Shown here: piece by piece, positions 43,659 to 55,526 of the stretch
Layout: every line of letters begins with the position of its first letter
Numbering within the stretch: the first letter of the stretch is position 1
DNA from: Geranomyces variabilis
Lineage: Eukaryota > Chytridiomycota > Chytridiomycetes > Spizellomycetales > Powellomycetaceae
Assembly: GCA_027603065.1 (NCBI GenBank)
Contig: JADGJP010000002.1
Span: forward strand, 186,001 to 250,000
DNA: 64,000 nt
Direction: 5' to 3'
Position numbers and translations under genes: made by a program
Notes under the pieces: generated by a model
Databases searched by the model: none
Told to the model about the DNA's origin: nothing
What the model saw: the letters and a program-made list of their open reading frames with translations, nothing else

Positions 43659-45697
43659 CTATCGAGCCGCAGCAGGCGCAACGTGCTGGTCAGAAGACAC
43701 TGCTGACGAGCCCGCCGCGGCCGCAGGGATGGCTTCATGGCTAGTCGCCTTCTTGATGCTGTTTGCTCGCGAGACGTCCTTGCTTCGGTTGTGAATCAAC
43801 TCGCTGGACATTCTCCGCTCCTTCTTATCACCCTTTGTCTCTTCTGCGTATTCGGTTTTGGAGACTGGGAAGTCGACGCCCGGGATGACGCCTTCGCCTG
43901 TAGGTCCTGGAAGCTCTGCGACCTTGTTTGTAAGGTCGCTGACAAGCCGGCTCGAGTCGGGGTGTCCGCCAATAAGCTTGATCTGCATGATGCGCGTGTA
44001 GGTCATCTTCTTTGCGCCGTATGTCTCGTAAAACTCGCCGTCAATCATGGCGTGGATGTGGGATTTTTCGTGGAAGTGCACGGAAAACGGCGACGGCATC
44101 TGGCCCACGCGCTGCAGACGCTTGCGGCCAAACGAAAACTGCTTGCGGAAGTAAGACCGGAGCGAGCCGATGCCAAAGACTTCAAGCTTGCCGTCGTATG
44201 CGCAGTGCGGTGTCCATGAAGTCAGATCTGTGGGTCCCTTTTGCTCGCGGATAATGGAGCGCGACATGTCGGCGACGCCCCAGAGGTCAACGTGACGACC
44301 CCACATGCCAGGAATGTTGGCAATGACCATCTCGATAGGCTCGTGGGTAACGCGAAGCGATTTCTTGCCTTCGAGATCAAAGTACTCGCCACCGGCCTCG
44401 AGGGCTTTAACGGCGTTGGTGACCGGCGGCGCGCCGTGCACCAGCACGCCAAGCGACTGCCGCGAGTACTCCATCGCGTTCAGCACGCGCGATCCACGGC
44501 GGTTTTCCTCAAAGCCGACACCGACGCGGCCCTGAAGACCCAGCGACGAGTAGTTTGACATTTTGCGACGCAAAGTCGAGACTTTTTCTTTTCCTGCCTC
44601 GCGGATCCAGCCGCCTTCCTCCGTCTCGATTTCGACGCCCCAGATGTCGAGGAGCGTCTTGTGTCCGCTCAAGCGGTCCATGACGATTTTGTTGAGACCT
44701 TCCAAGTGATGGCCTGCGACGTCGGTCCCAGAGACGTAGCGTCCCCAGCCGAGGACTTGCGAGAGGTCGTTGCCCGTGCCGAATGGAATGACGCTAAAGA
44801 GAATTCGTGGATCGTCTGCAACATCAATTCCCATCTCAATCATGCCCTCAACGACACCCTGTAAAAAAAGAAAGAGGATGAAGAAAAAGAAACAAACGTG
44901 AGAAAAAGCGAAGTTTAAAAATGGCACACCAAAGTGTTCCTTTTTTCACACCAAAGTGTTCCCTTTTTTTTTTTTGGGCTTTACTGAATGTCTCTCTCTC
45001 TCCTTACCATTAAGGTACCGTCACCTCCGGCACTCCAGACGTGCAATTCCTTCAAGCTCTTTTGCTTGTTAAGCAGCAAGTTGAGGTACTTTAGGCCTGA
45101 CGACCTGTCGGCCTCGTCCAAAAAGTCGTACAGCTGGACCTGGACATGCGGCTCGGCACGCACGCGGTAGTGGTTGATGCCCATCTGCACGAGCGGCAAT
45201 CCTTGCTGGTTGCCCGATTTCGGGTTTGAGAAAATAAAGACGTAGTGCGTGGGCACGACAATCAGCGACTCGCTGGTATTTTCGGAGGTCTCGACGGTTG
45301 CCGCGCCGCTGTTTAAAGTGTCGTCAATGTTTTTGGAGTTCCCCTGCACGGTGATTTTGTCGGTGTGAGCTGCGCCGGGCAGTGCGCGGTCGTCTGTGTG
45401 GCGGGTGTGGGTGGTTTGCGGCGAGAGGTCCTTGTTGCGCGAGTCGACACGGGCGAGAGGCGAGTCATCATGGTTCCCGTGTTTGTCGTTGAGCGGGAGC
45501 GGTTCGACGTTGAGAAGGTTGACGAGGTCCTGGTCGTGGATGGACTGTTGGTTTGCTGGATGGTCAGCCATGGCCGAGGACTTTTGGCCCGTGGGTGCGG
45601 ATGGGTTTGCGGTGTCTGGCTGGAAGTTTCCAGCGGGCTGCGAGGGAGCCGAGTGTGGGCCTGCAGGGTCTTGGACGAGGTTGGCCGTAGCAGCCAT
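43659..45697 (-). CDS. Diacylglycerol kinase, single catalytic domain
   Basis: Exons 45697-45008 and 44858-43659 (phase 0) give 629 residues. The first 150 residues are disordered and Gln/Asp/Asn-rich. The catalytic domain begins with HYVFIFSNPKSGNQQG and contains the ATP-binding SAGGDGTLM, ending exon 1, then IPFGTGNDLSQVLGWG. The accessory domain includes NYSSLGLQGRVGVGFEENR and MSPFSVHFHEKSH-like residues. The family phosphorylates diacylglycerol to phosphatidic acid at membranes. No C1, PH or EF-hand domain is visible, so it is a short type resembling Dictyostelium and plant DGKs more than animal ones. The 149-nt intron is long for this window and contains a tandem CACACCAAAGTGTTCC repeat and T runs. 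A ceramide or sphingosine kinase is less likely given the accessory domain. Confidence 0.86.
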
Positions 45698-46804
45698 CGA
45701 GCAAAAAAAAAGAAGGAAAGAAAAGAGCGTATGCGTGTGTGTGTTGCGAGGGCGAGCAGCGGTGGGGGGGTGCTGTCTGGCTTTAAACGCAAAATGTTTT
45801 CACGACGACCAGCGGTGCCTGCCCTCCTTTTTCCCTCTGACGCGCGTCACGCCCTTCGCGGAGTTTGGCCCAATGTGTTAACAGGCCGCAGGGAGAGAAG
45901 ATGAATGAATGAGTGCGCGGCGTGTGTTGTGTTCATACAGTGTCGTCATCCAGTGACGTCAAGCCGCACATGACTCATGGTCACACAGTCGCACGGAGCT
46001 CGTACTCCGCAACAGCTCCACCCACAAATGAGTTGCTCACTACAATACTCTCGCTGGGCATGGCCGTTTGCGCCTGGCTTAATTGTGCGAGCAGCGAGAC
46101 CAACAACTGGAAGGAGTCAACTCTTTCTACTACATGCAAAGGTTGAGAGAGGAGGTAAAGACGCTGCGGCGCAGGCCGGTTTACTTGGAAAAGTCCTATG
46201 GCAACAAAAGCTGGATATCGGAAGAGCATCGCAGCGAGGGCCACTACCACTCTACTCCTTACGATACGCCCGGTCTTCATGCAAGTCGTCTGCCGAGGCA
46301 CGTTATTCTTCTCCAATAACGTGAAGTAACATTCAGAGGCGAGCCAGGAGTTGCTTTTCGAATTGTTGAATTGATGCAATTGAACAGCGCTTAACGCTCT
46401 GCTTGGGCGTGAGCTTCATTGGACATATCAATCGAGACGGTGCCGACGCCAACATTGCACTCGGAAGAAGCGAGCCGCATAGTCGTCTTGGTTGCACGGT
46501 CGAGGTTTCGTGAGTTCATGAAGCTTGCGGGGCTAGGAGTTGAGTTGTGAAGCATGACTTTTGACAAAAACCGCGTGGTGTAGAACTATTGTGAGAGCAT
46601 TGTCCCCTCCCGTGCATTTTCTCCCTCGCCCGCGCCGATCTCTAACAGATAACTGGCGATTGCACATTCCATATTTCTACTCGCAGGACCACGTTGAGAG
46701 CCTATTCCCGCTAATCTGGCATTGGGGGATTCTGCCGCACGCATACGCAGGAAATTTAGTGTTTGCAGAAAGTGGCTTGAACCACGACGTTAACTGTGTC
46801 AATA
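45698..46804. other. Divergent spacer between the DAG kinase and SF3B2 genes
   Basis: About 1.1 kb with only short open frames on both strands (for example 45981-46379 minus) and no family resemblance or tRNA fold. It must hold both promoters. Confidence 0.45.
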
Positions 46805-49167
46805 ATGGCTCTCGCCGTGAAAACCGACTACAAGCTTCTTGGCGACCTTGAGCTCAAGCAACATGTTACTGAGCTCGGCCTTGATCCGGTCGGCCCGCGC
46901 GCCACCCTCCTCAAGCGCATCGCCCGCCACCTCGCCATGACCGCACCCTCACAACAACCGAATGGCACAACAACAACAGCAACAACCAACGGCGATAAGA
47001 AGGGTGATGGGAAGAAGCGACGCAAACCCAAGAAGAAGAGCTCGTCAGTGGCCCCATCTTCTAATGCTGCTGCCGAGTCTAGTGCTGCCTCAGAGGTTTG
47101 TCGGCCTTGGTGCTGTTCGGTGTGATTTTTTTTATCAAGGCACTGGGTGGACTTACTCAGGGAGCAATATATATTCATCTACCAGTCAGAAGCGGGTGAG
47201 AAAGTCGAGATTGAGTACGTAGCCGCTCCCTTGGAAGTCGACGAAAACTCGGCGTTTGCAGCCTTTGCGGATGTCTTTGCAAAGTTTGAGCCTAAAGTTG
47301 AGGAGGTGGTTGCTGAAGTCGACGGAGAAGGCGAGGCAAATGCATCAGAAGAAACGCAAAACGCAAACGGAGACGCCGAGAAGGAGGATAGTGACGATTC
47401 GGATGCGGAAGGCGAGGCTGGCGAGGGAAAAGTGTCTAGAAAGAAGGCGCGCAAGATGAACCGGTTGACAGTTGCGGAGCTGAAGCAGCTTGTTCGGAAG
47501 CCAGAGGTCGTCGATGTAAGTTGCAGTGAAGTCTCATTGAAACCGAAGCTTTCTTGCGATTGGATTGTGGCCTTACCTATCTTGGTTTTTTCAGTGGGTT
47601 GATGTAACAGGAGCGGATCCTAAACTCCTTGTGCATCTCAAGTCATATCGTAACACAGTTCCAGTTCCAGTTCACTGGAGTCAAAAGCGCAAGTATCTCC
47701 AGGGCAAGCGCGGAATTGAGAAGGCGCCATTTGAATTGCCAGGTACGCAATATGAGGCATACTATCGAATCGACGCAGCAACCGAATGCTAATATCAAAT
47801 ACTCAGATTTCATCAAGGCAACCGGCATTATGGAAATGCGCTCTGCGGTAAAGGAGAAGGAGGATGCATCGAAACTAAAGTCGAAGACACGAGAGAGGCA
47901 TCAGCCCAAAATGGGCAAACTTGATATCGACTACCAAAAACTGCACGATGCGTTCTTCCGGTGGCAAACGAAGCCAAAGTTCTCTCTCCACGGAGATGTG
48001 TACGTGTTTTATTGCTTCGCAGAAAGTCCCTTAGTTTCTGAGCCTTGACATTGCTTTCTTGCACCATTTACAGTTATTATGAGGGTAAAGAATTTGAGAC
48101 AAAGCTAAAGGCGAAAAAGCCCGGACAGCTCAGCGAAGAGCTCAAAGCCGCGCTCAATATGCCTCACCTCGCGCCACCACCATGGCTCATCAACATGCAG
48201 CGTTATGGCCCGCCGCCTAGTTACCCACAGCTCAAAATAGCTGGGTTGAATGCGCCGATTCCAGAAGGCGCACAATGGGGATACCACCCTGGAGGCTGGG
48301 GAAAGCCGCCAGTGGATGAGTACGGACGGCCGTTATATGGCGATGTGTTTGGTTCATTGGCGCAGGAAGTACCTTCAGAGGTTTGTATTACGCCCGTGTT
48401 CTCGCGAGGGCGCTTGACCCAGTGCGAGCGTTTTGGACTGACGCAATTTGGTTATTTTAATTTGTCAAGCATGTTACACCCATCGAGCGGACACCGTGGG
48501 GAGAGCTCGAAGAGGAGGAAGAGGAAGAGGTCGTGGAAGAGTCGAGCGAAGGCGAAGAAGACGAAGAGGCTGAAGACGATGACACAGCAACAGAAAGCGG
48601 ACTGGTTACGCCCAGTGGAATCGCCAGCGTGCCCTCCGGGCTGGAGACACCAGACTTTATCGAACTTCGCAAGGACTCGCGGAGGTTCGTACTGCCCATT
48701 CCAGCAGCGCCAGAACTTCCGCTTTTGCTCACACTCCTTCGCGGATTTAACCTTGCAGAGAAGAGCCGAAGCAGCTTTACACAGTTGTCCCGGAGCGGCA
48801 AAAAGCCGTGCCAGGTTTCATGGGCAGCCAGCACACGTACGATCTCTCCGGCGCGGCGCCCGTCCCAACCTACCAGGACCCGACGGCAGCGTCCGCCGCA
48901 GCCAAGGGCACAAAACGCAAAGGCGGGCCTTTGGATGGGTCGTCTGCAATCGACGTGGCGCTCAACCCGGAAGACCTCGAGGAAGGGCTCAACGACGAGG
49001 CGATGTTGCGGAAAAAGTACGATCAGCAGCTGCATGTGTCCAAGCCCGCCGCAGAAGACTTTTCCGACTTGGTTGCCGAACACGCGTCTAAGCAGGCAAA
49101 GAAGAAGCAAAAGAAGGACGACGGCAAGGCCAAGGAGAAGGACAAGTCCAAGAACTTCAAGTTCTGA
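46805..49167 (+). CDS. SF3B2: Splicing factor 3B subunit 2 (SAP145/Cus1)
   Basis: Exons 46805-47095, 47186-47515, 47595-47742, 47807-47999, 48074-48380, 48470-48684 and 48759-49167 give 423 residues. A SAP-like helix pair opens the protein (DLELKQHVTELGLDPVGPRA). Then come acidic and basic low-complexity stretches and the conserved core: RKKARKMNRLTVAELKQLVRKPEVVDW, VPVPVHWSQKRKYLQGKRGIEK, SKTRERHQPKMGKLDIDYQ and PPPWLINMQRYGPPPSYPQLKIAGLNAPIP. The PSP domain and an acidic stretch (GELEEEEEEEVVEESSE) follow, then QLYTVVPERQ and a Lys-rich tail. SF3B2 is part of the U2 snRNP that recognises the branch point, so it acts in the same machine as Prp8. It is shorter than human SF3B2 because the N-terminal Pro-rich region is missing. 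Confidence 0.95.
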
Positions 49168-49650
49168 AAAAGTGTCATCCTTGTTTTTTCTTGCGCAATA
49201 TACCGGAGCGTATGCCAAATTCTGGGTTTTTTACTTTTCGCTTTTCCTACGTTCGGCACTCTTTGCCCCTTTTAAGCTGCTGTGATGGTTTGCCCGTGCA
49301 TGTGGCCCAGCGTGTGTGGATGTGTTAGGTTTTGACCCCGACCCCCAACCTGTTTTCTGTCCTGGGCCGACACGGCAGGCAACATACGCGCATTTCACCC
49401 ATTTCGACAGCTCCGATTCTACTAAAATCACTAGGCCTAGAGTACGGGGTGAAGTTCTTCCTCCCCAGGGTGTTGGAAGAGGGGCTTGATTTTGGATGTG
49501 AGAGGCGATGACTGCAAAAACAACTCGGCATTTACGAGAGCGAAAGCAAATTGTCACTTGATAGATTGGCACGCCGCATGGATCTCCTTTCCAGATCTCG
49601 CTTTGCACCGTTTGAAGCACAAAATCTCGTGGACGCTCTACTATCATTCT
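49168..49650. other. Convergent 3' spacer, no gene seen
   Basis: 483 bp between the SF3B2 stop and the stop of the F-box-like gene on the other strand. No recognisable frame. Confidence 0.4.
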
Positions 49651-51283
49651 TCACGTCGCCGATGTTTCGGCGTTGATGACGGTGTTGATGTGGACTTCCA
49701 AGTCGTCCGGTTTATATTCGATTCGGAATCGGCGCGGCGTAAACACAAAAGCATTCAAGGTAGTTTCCATGTAAGTAAGTGCTCGTTTCGCGCATTCGTT
49801 CACAGGGTCCACTTTCATCAGAAGAAAATGGAGACGCCCGCCTGTCGTGACGGGTAGCGTATCCGTGAGTACATCACCGCGGGCCTCGGCATAGCATTGC
49901 GCGATCAACGCTTCCAGAAATCCCGTAACGGCAGAAAGTTGACATGCCCCCGCAATTTGAACTTTACGTTTTTGCACGCTTGCGGGAACGTGTGTTAGAA
50001 GCAGCAGGTGTTGGGGTGTCATGTCCTTCCAGACGGCAAGCTTTACATCTGTCAGATGCGCCATTCGGACGAGCGAGTGAAAATCTGCTCCCTTGAGAAA
50101 AATGTCGTCGATCCCAGGTTTACTTTGGTGGGGCGGACGTATATCCAGGGATTTTAGGTTCACGCAGTGGGCGGCTAAGGTCGTGAATAGGCCGTCGTAG
50201 ACATCTGAAATGGTACGAAAACGACATATTTGGAAGAACGTCAGCAATTTGCATGTAGCCGGGCCGTGGGGCATTTGGTTGAAATGAAAACAAACCTTCT
50301 CGTCTGAGTAAATCTTCGTTACATAGATTTAGATAAGTGAGACTTGGACACGCTTTCAGAACGGCGGCCACAGCATCTCTTGTCAGTTTTTGCTGTTGTA
50401 AATAGGTGCCGGCGATCCTGAGCTTAGTAAGGTTCGGCTTGATTTCTTGTGCGAACGCCTTCATCCTCCTCGGTAGTTCCTCGGGTTGATCGTTAGGAAA
50501 ATCAACCAAGTTCCAGTCAAACTCATGCCAGGATTTGATTTTAACGAACTCGTCCCAAACTGCCGCTGACAGTTTCCAACGCGGGTAATAGCTGTAATCC
50601 TCGAATTTCTCGTCATGTTCACGAATGACTTGTATAAACTTACATGACTTGATGAGGCTGAGCGCAAACTGATCGTCAAAATCAACGGCAATACATAGGG
50701 AGATATTCCGAATGCCCCCATATCCAGCGGCATGCCAGCGAGTCAGGGCTTCCTCGAGTATGCGGTTATCAACGTCGCGCGTCGTCCCCATATGCAAATC
50801 GGTCGTATCGTATGCGAAATCAGCCATCTCAAACGTGCAAACCGCTGGACATAGACGCGATGCGAGCTCGATGGTTTGATTCGGCATGGCTGCGTCCACG
50901 CGCAGCCGACGCACGTTGCAGGCCGCTGCGAAAACAGGCTCCAAGGCGTACGAGTAGTCGGTAGCCCACTCATCACATGTGATGTTGTCAAGACTCACGA
51001 ACAGACTGAAAGCGGCACCGTTGGGCAGCGGCGTGAGGCGTTTTGTTTCGCGGTCCCAATGAACTCGGACTTCGGCGTTCCTAGCGTCTGCACAAGTGGA
51101 CTGGATGATGGTGTTCCAGCTGCGGGAAACGCAACGCAGACGGCAACATTCGGGCAGAGCTGTAGCCGGAAACAGACGGCCTCGGAATGTTTCCCAGTCG
51201 TCTGGAGTCACTGCAAGGAGCTCGTCGATAACGATCGGAGGCAGGATGCGCCACCATAGCTCTGTTGCGAAATAGGCCGGCAT
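49651..51283 (-). CDS. F-box-like / leucine-rich repeat protein, uncharacterised
   Basis: Exons 51283-50296 and 50204-49651 give 513 residues. The N-terminus has an F-box-like pattern spread by an insertion: FATELWWRILPPIVIDEL, then PECCRLRCVSRSWNTIIQ. Irregular leucine-rich segments follow, such as CNVRRLRVDA, FIQVIREHDE, PNLTKLRIAGTYL, CPSLTYLNLCNEDLL, CVNLKSLDIRP and MAHLTDVKLAVWKDM. Such proteins usually select substrates for SCF ubiquitin ligases, but the F-box match is weak and I would not name a substrate. The intron is 91 nt with donor GTTTGT. Large families of this type are common and fast-evolving in fungi. Confidence 0.6.
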
Positions 51284-52316
51284 GGAAAAGATAAAGTATA
51301 AAAGAAGTTAATTTCCGATGTACGTGCCGGGGTTGCTCGTGACTGTGAGGTCGAGTTGCAGGGGAGGAGAGGGGACAAAAAATTTAGGGAAATACCAATT
51401 TTTTGGACAGCTACAAGCGCCTTGAACCCTTGCTTGTGTAGAATACCACGCTGGTGCGTTCATCAAGAGCAGTGCTCCCCCGTCATTGTGAGCTCTAAAC
51501 GGTGCATAGCGAAGGCAACAAGCCATGGCATCTCCCACACAAAATTAAGTCCCTTTCCTGAATTCTCCAAATACTGCCGCATCGTCGAAGGGTAAGCGTT
51601 ATACCATCCGAGAATCCGCCGTCGTTTCGCGCGCTGGGCGACTTAATCTAGTGAGCACCTACTTTTCAAGGATGCAACTGTTTACCGTGCGCCACCCATT
51701 CTTGCCAAGCCGCCTCGTCAGACGACGAATCTGGCATTTCTAAAACTCGGCCAGATTCAAGCTGGATGCGAGTAGCAGGCCAGAAACTTTCACTAAGGAA
51801 ATACCCCCAGAATGAATGGGCAACATCTTTTGCCATAGGCCTACACGGAAGGCCGTGCATGATTGCAAAGCGATGACGCTTCTAAGTGCGGGAGTGTCTT
51901 CCATTTGAGAATAGCATGATCAGGATTTCGTGCGGGGAGGGTCCCTTAGAGGGGATCATTTTTTCCTTGTGACGATAGCCGGCCGACTAGTGATGGCTAC
52001 AGGAGATCCAGCGGGCGCAGGAGGCAGGTCTCGAAGCGAATATGGTGCGAGGACCCACATGTCTTCAGGTCGGTCGAGCAAGATCAACAGCACATTGTCA
52101 GAGTAATATTTACTTGAGAGGGCAGTACGGCTTTGAAATACCCATATTAGGGTTGCACATTTGTCGATGTAAAATTGGGTTCCTCCGTCGTTTCCGAATC
52201 CATTCTTTTCTTTCACGAGACCACCTTGAAGAAAATTGATTGAAAATTGAAAGACATATACGCCAATATGGGAGGCGAAGAGCTATAGCTAATCTAATGT
52301 ACATGATGTGCTCTTT
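51284..52316. other. Spacer with small unassigned ORFs
   Basis: About 1 kb. Minus-strand ORFs 52216-51956 (87 codons) and 51860-51666 (65 codons, MHGLPCRPMAKDVAHSFWGY..) look more protein-like than most short frames but match nothing I know and have no clear splice link. It may be a small gene or a decayed one. Confidence 0.3.
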
Positions 52317-54143
52317 TTAAATGACCGAGAAGAGAGTGTTGTTAACATCGAACTGGTGGCCGGTCGACATCTGGGGGATCTGCTTGTACTGGCCCTCGAG
52401 GAGACCGCGGGTCTGTCTCAAAACCTCGGTGTACGACATGCTAAAGAAAAAACAGGAAGCAACCAGTCAGGATACACGCGGCGCTATTAAGAAACTCTCT
52501 TCCTGCATGAGCATACTGATGGTTGTTGGCCGCGAGCGTCTTCATCAGCGCCCACGACATAGCGCCCTGTCCCTGGCCAGAGATGTTTGCGTCCGCGCTC
52601 GTCTGATCGTCCCGGCATCCACTGAACTGGACAACCACGGCGGGCGTCGTGTACTTTTTGCGGTTCTCCTCATCCTGCTGCGGGGTGCTGCCAGAGTCGC
52701 CAGAGGTGAGAGCCTGGAACAGGTTCTTTGCCTCGCGCAGTGCGGTGGCATTGTCCTTGCGGAAAAGAGCCATGCCGACTTTGACTCCGGCCTTGATCGC
52801 GGCGTCGCGGTTATCACGAACGATAACGTCAAGCTTTCCGTCGACGCTGCGAACTCAAACTGGTGAGTAACATTGCTGCAGATGTGCGCATTACGCGTCG
52901 TCGCAAGATGACGCCCACGTACGTGTATGTAAACGGCAAGTCGATCACACTTCCGCTGTGGCAGCAGTCAGTGACGATGGTCAGCCTCGAGTCTTTCGGA
53001 AGAGGGCGCACGAGAGCATCGAAGAGTGTCTAAGAAGATAAGTTCCGCATTTCGGATCAATCTCACCGCTCCAGGTCGAGCAGAGGCACAAAACTCCCTT
53101 ACATCATCGTTGATCTGGCCAGCCGTTTGGTAGTCAACAGGCACAATAGTTTCCGACAGCCCATCCTTCTCCAAACCAGCTGAAGGAAAACGTCAGGGTA
53201 GGTAGACAGTCTTTGGCGCGCACATGAAATTTGAATAAAGACTTACTCGTGTCCTTCTCCTGCGATCCGTGGCCGGAATAGTGCAAGAAGAATGCATCGC
53301 CCGGAGCGGCGCCGTTCACGAGCCAAGCAAAAGCGTTGAGCATGTTCGCGCGCGTAGGCTTGCGGCTCGGGTCTTGGAGATCGTCCGTGAGGATGAGGAC
53401 TTCGGCGAATGGGTAGTTGGACGTCAACCACTGGTGCACGTTACGAACCTGCAAAGTGAGATTAGAAAGGGTTAGCATTGCAAAAAGTTTGACTGGAGCG
53501 ACCGTGCACGCCACGCTTACATCAGAGATGCAGCCCTTGAGCTCGCCTTGCTGTCCAAAGTAGTTGATGCCAATAAACAGTGCCCTCCGCTTGCCACCGG
53601 ATGTCTGGGTTCCCCACTGTTGGGCGGCGGGAGTGCCGGCAGGAACCTGAATGGGCTGCTCCTGCAGGTGCGCGCCGGGGGCCGAGGTCGCGTGGTGGTA
53701 GCCCATAGTGGGAGCACCATGGATACCATCTTCCTGGCCCTGAATCGGGGGGATCTCATATCCGCCAGCCGGCGCACCACCGCCGTAGCCGCCCTGGTGC
53801 TGCTGGCCGTAGCCGCCGTTCTGCTGGCCATACCCGCCTTGGGCCTGCTGCCCGCCGTACCCTCCGCTTTGCTGGCCATAGCCTCCTTGGGCCTGCTGCC
53901 CGCCGTACCCTCCGCTTTGCTGGCCGTAGCTCTGGTTTTGCTGCTGCTGCTGGTATTGTTGCTGCTGCTGCTGGTTCTCAGAGCTGCCATCTTTTTGGCC
54001 TGCAAGTTGCTGGGCGACCATCCTGCCGCCGGCGGAATGTTAGATCACTTTACAAAACGGTGCGATTTACAAACCACATACCCTTGGATCTTGTCCATGG
54101 GCAGCTTTTCGGCAAAGTCGGCGAGTTTATTAAAGAAAGACAT
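52317..54143 (-). CDS. MCA1: Type I metacaspase with prion-like Q/G/Y-rich prodomain
   Basis: Exons 54143-54082, 54022-53521, 53448-53247, 53179-53103, 53029-52923, 52846-52517 and 52440-52317, all in phase, give 467 residues. The prodomain has poly-Gln and a repeated GGYGGQQAQGGYGQQ unit. The caspase-like fold follows: KRRALFIGINYFGQQGELKG, catalytic His in HYSGHGSQ, EKDGLSETIVPVDY, catalytic Cys in VTDCCHSGSV, FSGCRDDQTSADA, and the C-terminal QIPQMSTGHQFDVNNTLFSV. Metacaspases cleave after Arg or Lys, need calcium, and act in protein-aggregate clearance and stress death. The prodomain resembles that of yeast Mca1/Yca1. The exon 5/6 junction was set to the acceptor that gives TYTVDGKLD. Confidence 0.95.
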
Positions 54144-54457
54144 GCTGTTTTTGTGTGTGGATGAAGTTGGAGAGAAGTAGGCGATTCCGTCGAGCTTTTG
54201 ACGTTCTTATGTGCGGGGACATGACGCGCCAAGCGACCGAGCCAACGGGCAACTGAGCCCCATCTGTCACGTGACAATATCGAAGATTCCTGCCCTGTCA
54301 GGAACAAACGAAAAGCCAACGTCCTTAAAAACTAAGGTATTTCGTGTTCTTCGTGAGGCCGCCCGTGCCGGTGCCTTGCAGCCACGGAGGTGACCGGGCG
54401 TACTTTTGCCGCAGACGATAAGGCATCAGAAATATGACTATTATTGTGTGAGAACGT

Positions 54458-55015
54458 CTAAACTTGTTGCTCTGCAAAGCTTGCCTCCACAGGCGGATCC
54501 ATCATGCCAGCATGGGCACCGATGAGCATCCCGCTCATCGCGAGCATGTAAAAGATAGTACTTGTAGCGCCAGAGAGCCAGGTGAAAAGGAATCCGGTAA
54601 AGGCAAACACTGGCCACACTTGCGTCGGTGTGACTTTGATACCGCCGGGAAGAGTCGTAGGTTGGTTATGCGGGAGGCTTGATATGAATTTAAATCCAGC
54701 TGCAGGAAACACGTATTAGAATGGGTTACCGCTCTGGGAGAATACTGTGTGCCAACACCACGAACCAAGTAGATAAATGATCGTCAATAGCAAAGCCAGA
54801 TTGCTGAAAAGCAGGTACGCCGATACAAGAATGACAATCAGAATGTAGTTGTTGCTGAAGTAGACAAGGTTGTAGTCTAAACGGCTCCGAAAAACGGCGA
54901 CGTTTGCAGGGATGCCGAATCGGCTTCGGTCAAAAAAGGCGCTGATGGGTTTAAGCGAGGACAATCGAGCTTTCGACGTCTCTTTGACGGTGTTCCAGGT
55001 TTGTGCGTCTGCCAT
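54458..55015 (-). CDS. PRA1/Yip3 family membrane protein
   Basis: Exons 55015-54730 and 54699-54458 give 175 residues; the intron is 30 nt, the shortest in the window (GTAACC..CCTGCAG). Seen features are ISAFFDRSRFGIPANVAVFRSRLDYNLVYF reduced here to its core FRSRLDYNLVYFSNNY, then two hydrophobic hairpins (YILIVILVSAYLLFSNLALL and TGFLFTWLSGATSTIFYMLA). This is the prenylated-Rab acceptor layout. PRA1 proteins bind prenylated Rab GTPases and help place them on ER or Golgi membranes. The unusually small intron could instead mean a sequence gap, but both splice signals and phase fit. Confidence 0.88.
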
Positions 55016-55526
55016 GCGAATATTTTAGGTGAGTTTTGGGGAACTGGGGTGTGAGCGAGCGCCTGTTCGCGAACTCGCACCAAGTCGGACATAAGAAGCT
55101 AAGTTCTGGACTGAGGTGGTTGCAGCGGCAGACTCCATTGTTAGGGTTAATTAACGAGGCAGAATTTGCGGTTGATTTGGTTGGAGCTTGCGGTCTTTGG
55201 CGGCCTGGCTTTTATGTGCTGTGGGGATGGCAAGGAATGAACGCGGGGTCCCCGTTCGACGTGGAGGCTCCTTGAGGGGAACCGCAGCGGCGGGGGCTGC
55301 GCAAAATCTTGGCGATACTCATTTAGTCCAAAAGCGGTTAAATGAACAGCGGAAGTAATTATCGGAGGGCGCAGTGGGCTGAGCCACGAGATTCTCGCGC
55401 ACGTCTTCCCGTCGCTCGCAACCTCGCAGCTGGCCATTCTGCCAGCCCCCATCAGCCTAACCGGGTCTTTCTCTTCAAACCCCCTCCTTCCATTTTTGGC
55501 GTGCGCTTTGGATACACATCTGCGCA

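Noticed and set aside
45981-46379. 132-codon minus-strand frame upstream of SF3B2
   Set aside because: No recognisable family, no clear start context or splice partners; left as spacer.
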